A model generated the notes under the pieces. The model was not told the DNA's origin. It ran no database searches and saw nothing but the letters and a program-made list of their open reading frames with translations. A stretch of DNA of 61,141 bases from Pseudomonas mosselii (GTDB lineage Bacteria > Pseudomonadota > Gammaproteobacteria > Pseudomonadales > Pseudomonadaceae): contig NZ_QJRP01000027.1 in NCBI RefSeq assembly GCF_003205295.1, positions 1 to 61,141 on the forward strand, in the 5' to 3' direction. The translations under genes and the position numbers were made by a program. Below are positions 53,345-61,141 of this stretch, in pieces. Position 1 is the first letter of the stretch, and each line of letters starts with the position of its first letter.

Positions 53345-54559
53345 TCAGCGATGGGCGCGGGCGTCAGGCGCCGCGTTCAGGGCGTGCAGGGTGAAGCTGC
53401 GCGCATAAGCATGGGGGTCGCTGCCGTCCCAGCGGCTGCCGTCGATCAGCAGGCTGCTGCGCATGGGCGGGTCGGCGCAGGGTACGCCCAGCGCCGTGGC
53501 GGCCTCGCGGTACAGCGCCAACTGCTGCACCTGGCCGGCGACGGCCAGGTAGTCCGGGTCGTCCCGCAGCAGGCCCCAGCGACGGAATTGGGTCATGAAC
53601 CACATGCCGTCGGACAGGTACGGCAGGTTGGCCCGGCCCTGGTCGAACAGGCGCAGGCCGTGAGGGTCGTGCCAGCGATGGCCCAGGCCGTCCTGGTAAT
53701 CACCGAGCAGGCGCGGCTCGATGCTGCCAACCGGGGTGTCCAGGTAGGCGCTGCCACTGAGCAGTTGCGCGGTGCCGCGGCGGTTTTCCTGGCTTTGCTC
53801 GATGAAGCGCGCGGCGGCGAGCACCGACTTGATCAGCGCCCGGGCGCTGTTGGGGTACTGCTCGACGAAGCCAAGGGCACTGGCCAGGACCTTTTCCGGA
53901 TGATCGGGCCAGATCGACTGGCTGGTGGCCAGGGTGAAGCCCTGACCCTTGGCGAGGGCATCCGCCGACCAGGGTTCGCCGACACAGAAGCCGTCGATGC
54001 GTCCGGCCTGCAGGTGGGCGGCCATCTGCGCCGGGGGTACCACCACGCTGGTCACGTCGTGCAGCGGATGAATGCCCTGGCTGGCCAGCCAGTAGTACAG
54101 CCACAGGGCATGGGTGCCGGTGGGGAAGGTCTGGGCGAAGGTCAGCCGTGCCCCTTGCTGGTGCACCAGCCGCGCCAGTGCCTCGGGGCTGGTCACGCCC
54201 TTGCGCTGCAGTGTGGGAGAGAGGTTGATGGCCTGGGCGTTCTGGTTCAGGCCCATGAGCACGGCCAAAGGGCTGGCAGCCACACCGCCGATGCCCAGGT
54301 GCACCGCGTACACCAGGCCATAGAGGCAATGGGCGGCGTCCAGCTCGCCGCTGACCAGCTTGTCGCGCAGCCCGGCCCAGGAGGCCTGGCGGCGCAGGTT
54401 CAGGGTCAGGCCGAACTGCTGGGCGAAGCCCTGGGTGGCGGCGACCACCACCGAGGCGCAGTCGGTCAGGGCCATGAAACCAATGTCCAGGCTGGGCTTT
54501 TCCGGCGCGTCGCTGCCGTTGACCCAGGCCAGGGGCGATGTCGGGAGGGCTGTGTTCAC
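53345..54559 (-). CDS. nasS: NasS, nitrate/nitrite sensor
   Basis: A 404-residue protein of the NrtA-type periplasmic-binding fold, but lacking a signal peptide. This fits NasS, the cytoplasmic sensor that sequesters NasT until nitrate binds. Key segments are IGFMALTDCASVVVAATQGFA, RRQASWAGLRDKLVSGELDAAHCLYGLVYA and GRIDGFCVGEPWSADALAKGQGF. The start is GTG 54559 (MNTALPTSPLAW) with GAGGA 6 bases upstream; the longer ATG start at 54619 has no family similarity. It is divergent from pyrD across about 125 bases. Confidence 0.93.
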   Translation of the reverse strand: MNTALPTSPLAWVNGSDAPEKPSLDIGFMALTDCASVVVAATQGFAQQFGLTLNLRRQASWAGLRDKLVSGELDAAHCLYGLVYAVHLGIGGVAASPLAVLMGLNQNAQAINLSPTLQRKGVTSPEALARLVHQQGARLTFAQTFPTGTHALWLYYWLASQGIHPLHDVTSVVVPPAQMAAHLQAGRIDGFCVGEPWSADALAKGQGFTLATSQSIWPDHPEKVLASALGFVEQYPNSARALIKSVLAAARFIEQSQENRRGTAQLLSGSAYLDTPVGSIEPRLLGDYQDGLGHRWHDPHGLRLFDQGRANLPYLSDGMWFMTQFRRWGLLRDDPDYLAVAGQVQQLALYREAATALGVPCADPPMRSSLLIDGSRWDGSDPHAYARSFTLHALNAAPDARAHR

Positions 54560-54685
54560 GAGTATCCTCGGGCGTTCGCGGAGGGTTGCATGCAACTGAC
54601 TTAGCAACCCATGTGCCATGGCCCTGTCGCCCCGGCGGCGCGCTGGCTATAATCGCCCCCTCACACACCGCGAGTCCGCCCGCCC

Positions 54686-55708
54686 ATGTATACCCTGGCC
54701 CGCCAGTTGCTGTTCAAGCTCTCCCCGGAAACCTCCCACGACCTCTCGCTGGACCTGATCGGCGCTGGTGGCCGTCTCGGGCTCAACGGCCTGCTGTGCA
54801 AGCAGCCGGCGGCGTTGCCGGTGACGGTGATGGGCTTGAACTTCGCCAACCCGGTCGGCCTGGCCGCCGGTTTGGACAAGAACGGCGCGGCCATCGATGG
54901 CTTTGCCCAGCTGGGCTTCGGCTTCGTCGAGATCGGCACCGTGACGCCGCGCCCGCAGCCGGGCAATCCCAAGCCACGGCTGTTCCGCCTGCCGGAAGCC
55001 ACCGCCATCATCAATCGCATGGGCTTCAACAACCTGGGCGTTGACCACCTGCTGGCGCGGGTGCGTGCCGCGAAGTACACCGGCGTGCTGGGCATCAACA
55101 TCGGCAAGAACTTCGACACCCCGGTCGAACGGGCCCAGGACGACTACCTGATCTGCCTGGAGAAGGTCTACAACGACGCCAGCTACATCACCGTCAACGT
55201 CAGCTCGCCGAATACCCCGGGCCTGCGTTCGCTGCAGTTTGGCGACTCGCTCAAGCAACTGCTCGATGCCCTGGCCGAGCGCCGCGAGCAACTGGCGCAG
55301 ACGAACGGCAAGCGCGTGCCATTGGCGATCAAGATCGCCCCTGACATGAGCGACGAGGAAACCGCCCTGGTGGCGGCAGCGCTGGTCGAGTCGGGGATGG
55401 ACGCGGTGATCGCCACCAACACCACCCTGGGGCGCGAGGGCGTTGAAGGCCTGCCGTTCGGTGGCGAGGCCGGCGGTCTGTCGGGTGCGCCGGTGCTGGA
55501 GAAGAGTACCCACACGGTGAAGGTGCTGGCCGGTGAACTGGGCGGCAAGCTGCCGATCATCGCTGCGGGCGGGATCACCGAGGGTCGCCATGCGGCTGAG
55601 AAGATCGCCGCTGGAGCGAGCCTGGTGCAGATCTATTCGGGCTTCATCTATAAGGGGCCGGCGCTGATCCGTGAAGCGGTGGATGCCATCGCCGCGATGC
55701 CAAGGTAG
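54686..55708 (+). CDS. pyrD: Dihydroorotate dehydrogenase (quinone)
   Basis: A 340-residue class 2 enzyme oxidising dihydroorotate to orotate with FMN and passing electrons to quinone, in pyrimidine synthesis. The N-terminal membrane-associating helices are MYTLARQLLFKLSPETSHDL. FMN-binding and active-site blocks are GLAAGLDKNGAAIDGFAQLG, GFVEIGTVTPRPQPGNPKPR and VNVSSPNTPGLRSLQ, with the catalytic Ser of class 2 enzymes in NVSSPNTPG. IAAGGITEGRHAAEKIAAGA and VQIYSGFIYKGP close the barrel. A 20-bp palindromic terminator lies 48 bases after its stop, between it and the convergent rmf. Confidence 0.97.
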   Translation: MYTLARQLLFKLSPETSHDLSLDLIGAGGRLGLNGLLCKQPAALPVTVMGLNFANPVGLAAGLDKNGAAIDGFAQLGFGFVEIGTVTPRPQPGNPKPRLFRLPEATAIINRMGFNNLGVDHLLARVRAAKYTGVLGINIGKNFDTPVERAQDDYLICLEKVYNDASYITVNVSSPNTPGLRSLQFGDSLKQLLDALAERREQLAQTNGKRVPLAIKIAPDMSDEETALVAAALVESGMDAVIATNTTLGREGVEGLPFGGEAGGLSGAPVLEKSTHTVKVLAGELGGKLPIIAAGGITEGRHAAEKIAAGASLVQIYSGFIYKGPALIREAVDAIAAMPR

Positions 55709-55748
55709 TTTCGAGGGAAACTTCGCGCATTGATGCAGGATAAGGGCA

Positions 55749-55775
55749 TAAAAAAGGGCCCCTTAAAAGGGGCCC
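55749..55775 (-). terminator. Intrinsic terminator of rmf
   Basis: GGGCCCCTT and AAGGGGCCC pair with a two-base loop. On the minus strand the stem is followed by TTTTTTAT, giving a good terminator for rmf. The plus strand lacks a T run, so it is less effective for pyrD. Confidence 0.9.
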
Positions 55776-55836
55776 CTGGGCCGCAGCCCGCCGCCCGGAT
55801 AGGGCGCGCATGGTGACTCGAATTCAGTATCCTCGT

Positions 55837-56052
55837 TCAGCCAACGGCGTGATTTTCGTTGAGTCTATGAATGCCAGCGGTGCCGGTCATGCCATCCCAG
55901 TTGTCGCCGCGACCTTCGCGCCAGCCGTTGATCCAGGCTTGGCGTACAGAGGGTAGATTGAAGGGGCAAAGTTCGCGGGATTTGCCGGTGACCCCATACT
56001 GGTAGCCACGTGAGTATGCTCTTTCCAACGGATCACGCTTAAGTCTTCTCAT
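55837..56052 (-). CDS. rmf: Ribosome modulation factor
   Basis: A 71-residue basic protein that dimerises and inactivates ribosomes into 100S particles in stationary phase. The opening MRRLKRDPLERAYSRGYQYG, the CPF segment (SRELCPFNLPSVRQAWINGW) and the tail WREGRGDNWDGMTG match Rmf; it is longer than the E. coli protein (55) at the C-terminus, as in other pseudomonads. GAGG lies 10 bases before the ATG. The 5' leader carries four consecutive stem-loops. Confidence 0.96.
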   Translation of the reverse strand: MRRLKRDPLERAYSRGYQYGVTGKSRELCPFNLPSVRQAWINGWREGRGDNWDGMTGTAGIHRLNENHAVG

Positions 56053-56185
56053 AGGGTGTTGCCCTCACTTGTTGACTGTAATGTCCCGTCGGCCTCTCCG
56101 AGGCCGGGCAGAATCGTTCTGCCGGTGTGCGCCCGCTGCCGGCGTCGCGGGCTGAAAGTGCCGCCCCGTTGCGGTGCGGCCTGAG
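56053..56185 (-). ncRNA. rmf leader RNA (cis-regulatory element)
   Basis: The minus-strand leader of rmf holds four adjacent stem-loops. They are GCCGC/GCGGC with inner CCG/CGG (56160-56180), GCCCGC/GCGGGC (56131-56152), GGCAGAA/TTCTGCC with a 3-base loop (56107-56123) and GGCCTC/GAGGCC with a TCC or GGA loop (56091-56105). A conserved RNA element found only in Pseudomonas upstream of rmf genes has been described (the rmf motif), and this region fits it by position and multi-hairpin form. Whether it matches the published covariance model cannot be tested here. Confidence 0.7.
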
Positions 56186-56602
56186 ATCAGTTCTAACGAA
56201 TGCGAGTCACAGTGTGAATGATCGATTTGTCATAAGGACGTAACCTTTCCGAGGGTGAGGGGATAAGTAAATAAATGCGACTCAACCTTGTTTGCCGTTG
56301 AGCCCGCTATGATCAGGGTTTACCCAACCTTGACGTCAATTGGCCAGCGTTGCTGGGTGATGACAGAAATATTTGGTAATGCGACGAAGGGTCACATCTG
56401 AGCCCGACGTCCACGCAATTTTCATACTGCTCGACGATCAAAGCCTCTTTCGCCATCCGGCAAAGGCATGATCGACCGGGCGGCCAGGCCTGGCGAGCGT
56501 TTCGTCGGGCCACCCGGACGCCTGTTGGAAAGGCGTGCGGGCAAACAGCGGCAGCCGATGCGTCGGCTTGCCATCTACCTAGCCAAAGGCTCTGGATTGC
56601 TC
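56186..56602. other. Intergenic region between rmf and rlmKL with a candidate rlmKL leader hairpin
   Basis: This 417-base region must contain the promoters of both divergent genes. I see no convincing ORF. A possible plus-strand -10 box (TATGAT) lies at 56308-56313. A long bulged hairpin at 56434-56475 (outer CGATCA/TGATCG, then GCC/GGC, TTT/AAA, GCC/GGC around ATCC) lies within the probable rlmKL 5' leader. The rlmKL frame stays open back to ATG 56468, but that extension resembles no family member. Confidence 0.5.
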
Positions 56603-58801
56603 ATGTCGGACCGTTTCGAACTTTACCTTACCTGCCCCAAGGGTCTTGAAGGCCTGCTCGCCGAGGAAGCCCGCCAGCTGGGCCTGAACGAGGTGCGTGA
56701 ACACACCTCGGCCATTCGCGGCGACGCCGACATGGAAACCGCCTACCGCCTGTGCCTCTGGTCGCGCCTGGCCAACCGCGTGCTGCTGGTGCTCAAGCGC
56801 TTCTCGATGAAGAACGCCGACGACCTGTACGACGGCGTGCATGCCGTCGACTGGGCCGACCACCTCGCGGCCGATGGCACCTTGGCGGTGGAATTCAGCG
56901 GCCATGGCTCGGGCATCGACAACACCCACTTTGGTGCCCTCAAGGTCAAGGATGCGATCGTCGACAAGCTGCGCAACCGCGAAGGCCTGCGCCCGTCGGT
57001 GGAGAAGGTCGACCCGGATGTGCGCGTGCACCTGCGCCTGGACCGTGGCGAGGCGATCCTGTCCCTCGACCTGTCCGGCCACAGCCTGCACCAGCGTGGC
57101 TATCGCCTGCAGCAGGGCGCTGCGCCCCTGAAGGAAAACCTGGCGGCGGCGGTGCTGATCCGCTCCGGCTGGCCACGCATCGCGGCCGAGGGCGGCGCCC
57201 TGGCCGACCCGATGTGCGGCGTGGGTACCTTCCTGGTCGAGGCGGCGATGATCGCCGCCGATATCGCCCCTAACCTCAAGCGCGAGCGCTGGGGTTTCAG
57301 CGCCTGGCTCGGCCATGTGCCGGCGCTGTGGCGCAAAGTCCACGACGAGGCCCAGACCCGTGCCCAGGCCGGCCTGGCCAAGCCACCGCTGTGGATCCGC
57401 GGCTATGAGGCCGACCCTCGGCTGATCCAGCCCGGGCGCAACAACGTCGAGCGCGCGGGCCTGGGCGACTGGGTGAAGATCTACCAGGGCGAGGTGGCCA
57501 GTTTCGAGCCGCGCCCGGACCAGAACCAGAAAGGCCTGGTGATCAGCAACCCGCCGTACGGCGAGCGCCTGGGCGACGAAGCCAGTCTGCTGTACCTTTA
57601 CCAGAACCTCGGTGAGCGCCTGCGCCAGGCCTGCATGGGCTGGGAAGCGGCGGTGTTCACCGGCGCGCCGGAACTGGGCAAGCGCATGGGCATTCGCAGT
57701 CACAAACAATACGCTTTCTGGAACGGCGCGTTGCCGTGCAAGCTGTTGTTGTTCAAGGTCCAGCCCGACCAGTTCGTTACCGGTGATCGTCGTTCGGCCC
57801 AGGCCGAGGCGGCTGAGGGCGAGCCGCGTCGCCAGGCCCCGGTGGCCAGCGAGCCGGCGCGCCTGTCGGAAGGCGCGCAGATGTTCGCCAACCGCCTGCA
57901 GAAGAACTTCAAGCAGCTAGGCAAGTGGGCCCGCCGCGAGAAGGTCGATTGCTACCGGGTGTACGATGCCGACATGCCCGAGTATGCCCTGGCAGTGGAC
58001 CTGTACCACGACTGGGTGCACGTGCAGGAGTACGCGGCGCCCCGTTCGATCGATCCGGACAAGGCCCAGGCGCGCCTGCTCGATGCACTGAGCGCGATTC
58101 CCCAGGCCCTCGGTGTCGATCCACAGCGTGTGGTGCTCAAGCGCCGGGAGCGCCAGACCGGTACCCGCCAATACGAGCGCCAGGCCACCGAAGGACGCTT
58201 CCAGGAGGTCAACGAAGGTGGCGTCAAGCTGCTGGTCAACCTCACCGACTACCTGGATACCGGGCTGTTCCTCGATCACCGGCCGATGCGCATGCGCATC
58301 CAGCGCGAGGCGGCGGGCAAGCGCTTCCTCAACCTGTTCTGCTACACCGCCACGGCCACCGTGCACGCGGCCAAGGGCGGCGCGCGCAGCACCACCAGCG
58401 TGGACCTGTCGAAGACCTACCTGGACTGGGCGCGGCGCAACCTGTCGCTCAACGGCTTCTCCGAGCGTAATCGCCTGGAGCAGGGCGATGTCATGGCCTG
58501 GCTGGAGAATGCCCAGGACAGCTACGACCTGATCTTCATCGACCCGCCGACCTTCTCCAACTCCAAGCGCATGGAAGGGGTGTTCGACGTGCAGCGCGAC
58601 CATGTGCAGCTGCTCGACCTGGCCATGGCGCGCCTGGCCCCGGGTGGTGTGCTGTACTTCTCCAACAACTTCCGCAAGTTCCAGCTCGACGAGCATTTGG
58701 CCGCGCGGTACATGGTGGAGGAGATCAGCGCCCAGACACTGGACCCGGACTTCGCCCGCAACAACCGCATCCACCGCGCCTGGCAGCTGCGCCTGCGCTG
58801 A
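56603..58801 (+). CDS. rlmL: Bifunctional 23S rRNA methyltransferase RlmKL (m2G2445 and m7G2069)
   Basis: A 732-residue fusion enzyme. Residues 1-165 hold the N-terminal domain and THUMP (MSDRFELYLTCPKGLEGLLA, GTLAVEFSGHGSG). The RlmL N2-guanine methyltransferase follows at 165-390, with the SAM region LADPMCGVGTFLVEAAMIAA and the catalytic ISNPPYGERLGDEA. The RlmK m7G methyltransferase occupies about 440-732, with FLDHRPMRMRI, FLNLFCYTATATVHAAKGGA, DLIFIDPPTFSNSKRM and LYFSNNFRKFQLD. Both acts on 23S rRNA help assemble the peptidyl-transferase region. Start ATG 56603 (MSDRFELY) agrees with the family; an upstream ATG at 56468 is rejected. Confidence 0.96.
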   Translation: MSDRFELYLTCPKGLEGLLAEEARQLGLNEVREHTSAIRGDADMETAYRLCLWSRLANRVLLVLKRFSMKNADDLYDGVHAVDWADHLAADGTLAVEFSGHGSGIDNTHFGALKVKDAIVDKLRNREGLRPSVEKVDPDVRVHLRLDRGEAILSLDLSGHSLHQRGYRLQQGAAPLKENLAAAVLIRSGWPRIAAEGGALADPMCGVGTFLVEAAMIAADIAPNLKRERWGFSAWLGHVPALWRKVHDEAQTRAQAGLAKPPLWIRGYEADPRLIQPGRNNVERAGLGDWVKIYQGEVASFEPRPDQNQKGLVISNPPYGERLGDEASLLYLYQNLGERLRQACMGWEAAVFTGAPELGKRMGIRSHKQYAFWNGALPCKLLLFKVQPDQFVTGDRRSAQAEAAEGEPRRQAPVASEPARLSEGAQMFANRLQKNFKQLGKWARREKVDCYRVYDADMPEYALAVDLYHDWVHVQEYAAPRSIDPDKAQARLLDALSAIPQALGVDPQRVVLKRRERQTGTRQYERQATEGRFQEVNEGGVKLLVNLTDYLDTGLFLDHRPMRMRIQREAAGKRFLNLFCYTATATVHAAKGGARSTTSVDLSKTYLDWARRNLSLNGFSERNRLEQGDVMAWLENAQDSYDLIFIDPPTFSNSKRMEGVFDVQRDHVQLLDLAMARLAPGGVLYFSNNFRKFQLDEHLAARYMVEEISAQTLDPDFARNNRIHRAWQLRLR

Positions 58802-58896
58802 ACCGACGAGGTACGTGGCACGCCTGCTGGCCAGTGGCTATAAATCAGGACAGGGCGGGACAATACGCAGGACGCTGACCTTGGTTGGAGTCCTCT

Positions 58897-61141
58897 ATGT
58901 CGAACCCGGGCGTACCTGCGAAGCGGCTTGGCCTGCTCGGCGACGAGTTGTCGGCCTGGGGCGTGGCCCTGGCGGCGCTGGTCGCCGGGGCGTTGCTCAC
59001 GGCCGCCCTGGCGATCGCCACCCAGACCTTCTACCAGCAGCAACTGCGCCAGCGCTTCGAGCTGCTGGCCAGTGAGCGCTACAGCCGCATTGCCGAGCGT
59101 TTCGAGGAACAGGAGCAGCGCCTGGACGGCCTGCGCCGGTTCTTCGCCTATTCCACTGAAATCACTCCCCGCGAGTTCGATGGCTACGCACGTCCCTTGC
59201 TGCACCGCACCCAGGCTTACTCCTGGGCACCGCGGGTAGCGGCCGCGCAGCGCGAGGACTTCGAGCGGCGCGCCAGTGCCTGGCTGGGCCAGCCCTATCA
59301 GATCCGCGACCTGGACGCCCAGGGCGATTGGCAGGCCGCGCCTGCGCGTGATCACTACTATCCGGTGCTGTACACCCAGGCGGCGAGTCGCCAGGCCCAG
59401 CCCTACGGCTTTGATCTGGGTGGGCAGCCGCTGCGCGCCGCGACCCTGGCCCGGGCCGCCAGACCCGGCAGCATGGCGGTGTCGGCGCCGCTGGACATGA
59501 TCAACGTCGAACCGACTTATACCCGTGGCCTGTTGATAGTCGCCCCGGTGTTCGCCGATGAAGCGTCTGTGGGCGATCCACTTCGCGGGTACGTCATGGC
59601 CTTGCTGAGCCTGCATCAGCTGATCGCCGAGAGCCTGCCGACGGTGGCTGACGACAACCTGGTGGTGCGCATCCTCGACCTGTCCACAGAGGGTGGTCAC
59701 GAGGTGCTGTTCGACTCAGGGATGCCGCCGGCGCGCATGGGCTTTGCCAGCAGTCACCTGCTGCACCTGGCGGACCACCACTACCAGCTCGACATTCGTC
59801 CCAGCCAGGGCTTTCTCGCCGCCAACCGCTCGTCGGCGGTGCCGGTGGTGGCGTTGCTCGGTGGCCTGCTCAGTGTCTTGCTGGCGCTGCTGCTGTACAG
59901 CCTGTTCAGCCAGCGCCAGCGTGCCCTGGGTCTGGTGGCCCGGCGTACCGTCGAGCTGCGTGTCAGCGAGCAGTCGCTGCGCGAGACCCATAACCAGTTG
60001 CGCAGCGTGCTTGATGCCGCGACCCAGGTCGCAATCATCGCCACCAGCCTGCGCGGAGTGATTGGCACGTTCAATGCCGGCGCCGAGCGCATGCTGGGCT
60101 ATGCGGCGGGCGAAGCGCTGGGCCAGCTGCGGCTCGAGGATCTGGTCCTGCCCGAGGAGCTGCACCAGCGTGCCCATGCTTTGAGCGTGCGCTTCGGCCG
60201 CGAGGTCGGCGCGGGCCAGGCGATGTTCGCCGAGACGGTGCAAGAAGGCGGCGCGGAGCCAGCGGATTGGACGCTGGTGCGCAAGGATGGCAGCCACCTG
60301 CTGGCCAACATGCTGGTGACGGCGGTGCTGGATGAGGAGGGGTTGTGGGTGGGGTACCTGGCGATCTGCATCGATGTCACCGAGCGGCGTCGGGTGCATG
60401 AGGCCCTGGCGGCCCGTGACCGGTTGCTGGAGAAACTCAGCGCTGAGGTCCCTGGCGGGATCTACCAGTACCGCCTGGACGCCGATGGCCATTCCTGTTT
60501 CCCCTACGCCAGTCAGGGCCTGCACGACATCTACGAGGTGGACCTGGCATTGCTGCGCCAGGACGCCGCGGCGGTGTTCGAGCGTATTCATCCGGACGAC
60601 CTGGAGCGGGTGCGGCGCTCGGTGCGCTACTCCGCCGAGTACCTGACGCCGTGGCGGGAGGAGTACCGGGTGTGCCTCCCGCGGGCGGGGTTGCGTTGGG
60701 TGCGGGGGGAGGCGACGCCGGAGATAGGCGAGCACGGCAGTACGCTCTGGCATGGTTACCTGACTGACATCTCGGACCTCAAGCGGGTGGAGGAGGAGCT
60801 GCGGGCGCTGTCGGTGACCGATGCCCTCACCGGTATCTACAACCGGCGTTATTTCCAGGAGCGGCTGCGCAACGAACTGGACCGGGCGCAACGGGATGGG
60901 CTGGATCTGGCAGTGATCATGCTGGATATCGATCACTTCAAGCGGATCAACGATCAGTTCGGGCATGCGGTGGGGGATCATGTGCTGCGCAGCCTGTGCC
61001 AGCGGATCGGGCAGCGGTTGCGGCGGACCGATGTGTTCTGTCGTTTGGGTGGGGAGGAGTTCATGGTGCTGTGTCCGGGGAGCAATGCCGAGCAGGCGCG
61101 GGTGTTGGCGCAGGAGTTGTGGCAGGGGGTGCGCAGTGTGC
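58897..61141 (+). CDS. CHASE-PAS-PAS-GGDEF diguanylate cyclase (3' end beyond window)
   Basis: At least 748 residues are visible. The first helix (WGVALAALVAGALLTAALAIA, about 20-42) is followed by a periplasmic CHASE sensor (about 70-270: RFFAYSTEITPREFDGYARP, QAYSWAPRV, EPTYTRGLLIVAPVFAD). A second helix lies near 312-335, then two PAS domains with PAC-type ends (about 363-500 and 510-630). The GGDEF domain starts near 645 (DALTGIYNRRYFQERL). The active-site motif is GGEEF at 718-722, and the inhibitory site R709xxD712 lies five residues before it, so feedback by c-di-GMP is likely. Whether an EAL domain follows cannot be seen. The upstream ribosome-binding site is GGAG. Confidence 0.93.
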   Translation, partial: MSNPGVPAKRLGLLGDELSAWGVALAALVAGALLTAALAIATQTFYQQQLRQRFELLASERYSRIAERFEEQEQRLDGLRRFFAYSTEITPREFDGYARPLLHRTQAYSWAPRVAAAQREDFERRASAWLGQPYQIRDLDAQGDWQAAPARDHYYPVLYTQAASRQAQPYGFDLGGQPLRAATLARAARPGSMAVSAPLDMINVEPTYTRGLLIVAPVFADEASVGDPLRGYVMALLSLHQLIAESLPTVADDNLVVRILDLSTEGGHEVLFDSGMPPARMGFASSHLLHLADHHYQLDIRPSQGFLAANRSSAVPVVALLGGLLSVLLALLLYSLFSQRQRALGLVARRTVELRVSEQSLRETHNQLRSVLDAATQVAIIATSLRGVIGTFNAGAERMLGYAAGEALGQLRLEDLVLPEELHQRAHALSVRFGREVGAGQAMFAETVQEGGAEPADWTLVRKDGSHLLANMLVTAVLDEEGLWVGYLAICIDVTERRRVHEALAARDRLLEKLSAEVPGGIYQYRLDADGHSCFPYASQGLHDIYEVDLALLRQDAAAVFERIHPDDLERVRRSVRYSAEYLTPWREEYRVCLPRAGLRWVRGEATPEIGEHGSTLWHGYLTDISDLKRVEEELRALSVTDALTGIYNRRYFQERLRNELDRAQRDGLDLAVIMLDIDHFKRINDQFGHAVGDHVLRSLCQRIGQRLRRTDVFCRLGGEEFMVLCPGSNAEQARVLAQELWQGVRSV

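Noticed and set aside
56313..56513. A 66-codon minus-strand frame between rmf and rlmKL
   Set aside because: No ribosome-binding site, no similarity, and it overlaps the probable rlmKL leader.
56468..56602. N-terminal extension of RlmKL from ATG 56468
   Set aside because: Arg/Pro-rich, unlike any family member; MSDRFELY at 56603 is the conserved N-terminus.

Overview
The window is GC-rich chromosomal DNA of a Pseudomonas, most likely from the P. putida group. The evidence is the complete oprF-sigX-cmpX-crfX cluster, gdhB, the ppsR/ppsA divergon, an rmf gene with a structured leader, and many inverted pairs of the short extragenic palindromes (REPs) typical of that group. The gene order also resembles what I remember of P. 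putida genomes; this is from memory, no search was run. There is no rRNA, tRNA, CRISPR array or prophage. The only mobile DNA is the end of an IS481-type element at the left edge.

Layout. 1-4.8 kb: IS remnant, a structured dispersed repeat, a (GGCAAC)12 tract, a PLP-dependent ACC-deaminase/D-cysteine desulfhydrase-like gene, cytochrome b561, a WG-repeat lipoprotein and a DUF1853 gene. 4.8-11.3 kb: a tight operon nadK - metallophosphoesterase - rhomboid protease - yeaC - DUF2797 - pepN. 11.6-16.6 kb: a YCF48/BNR-repeat protein with its RND exporter, a small DUF5629-like protein and a secreted lactonase-fold protein. 16.8-18.1 kb: a small secreted protein, an RNase T2 and a 21-residue hydrophobic ORF. 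18.1-23.5 kb: sbcD-sbcC-GST operon on the minus strand. 23.6-30.4 kb: MoxR-DUF58-DUF4381-BatA-BatB/C-BatD operon on the minus strand. 30.6-34.0 kb: an FCD regulator, L-2-hydroxyglutarate oxidase and MHS transporter unit with two near-identical operator-like sites. 34.2-46.1 kb: central metabolism (gdhB, ppsR, ppsA), a hydrolase, rraA and zntB. 46.3-49.2 kb: crfX-cmpX-sigX-oprF envelope-stress cluster. 49.5-54.6 kb: nitrate assimilation control (nasS, nasT, nasA and a fused PP2C phosphatase/Ser-Thr kinase). 54.7 kb to the end: pyrD, rmf, rlmKL and a CHASE-PAS-GGDEF diguanylate cyclase cut by the window edge.

The most informative regulatory locus is the nasA leader on the minus strand (about 52.46-52.57 kb). 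A good sigma-54 promoter is followed immediately by two stem-loops whose hexaloops both have A at position 1 and G at position 4. The second stem-loop overlaps the 5' arm of an intrinsic terminator. This is the architecture expected for NasT (ANTAR) antitermination controlled by NasS, and both proteins are encoded just upstream. Other points worth attention are the covarying hairpins of the two dispersed repeats, the FCD operators flanking the lhgO unit, the four-hairpin rmf leader, the hexanucleotide tract next to an enzyme gene, and a 21-codon hydrophobic ORF with a strong ribosome binding site. I found no clearly novel multi-gene system; most of the window is conserved Pseudomonas core genome.
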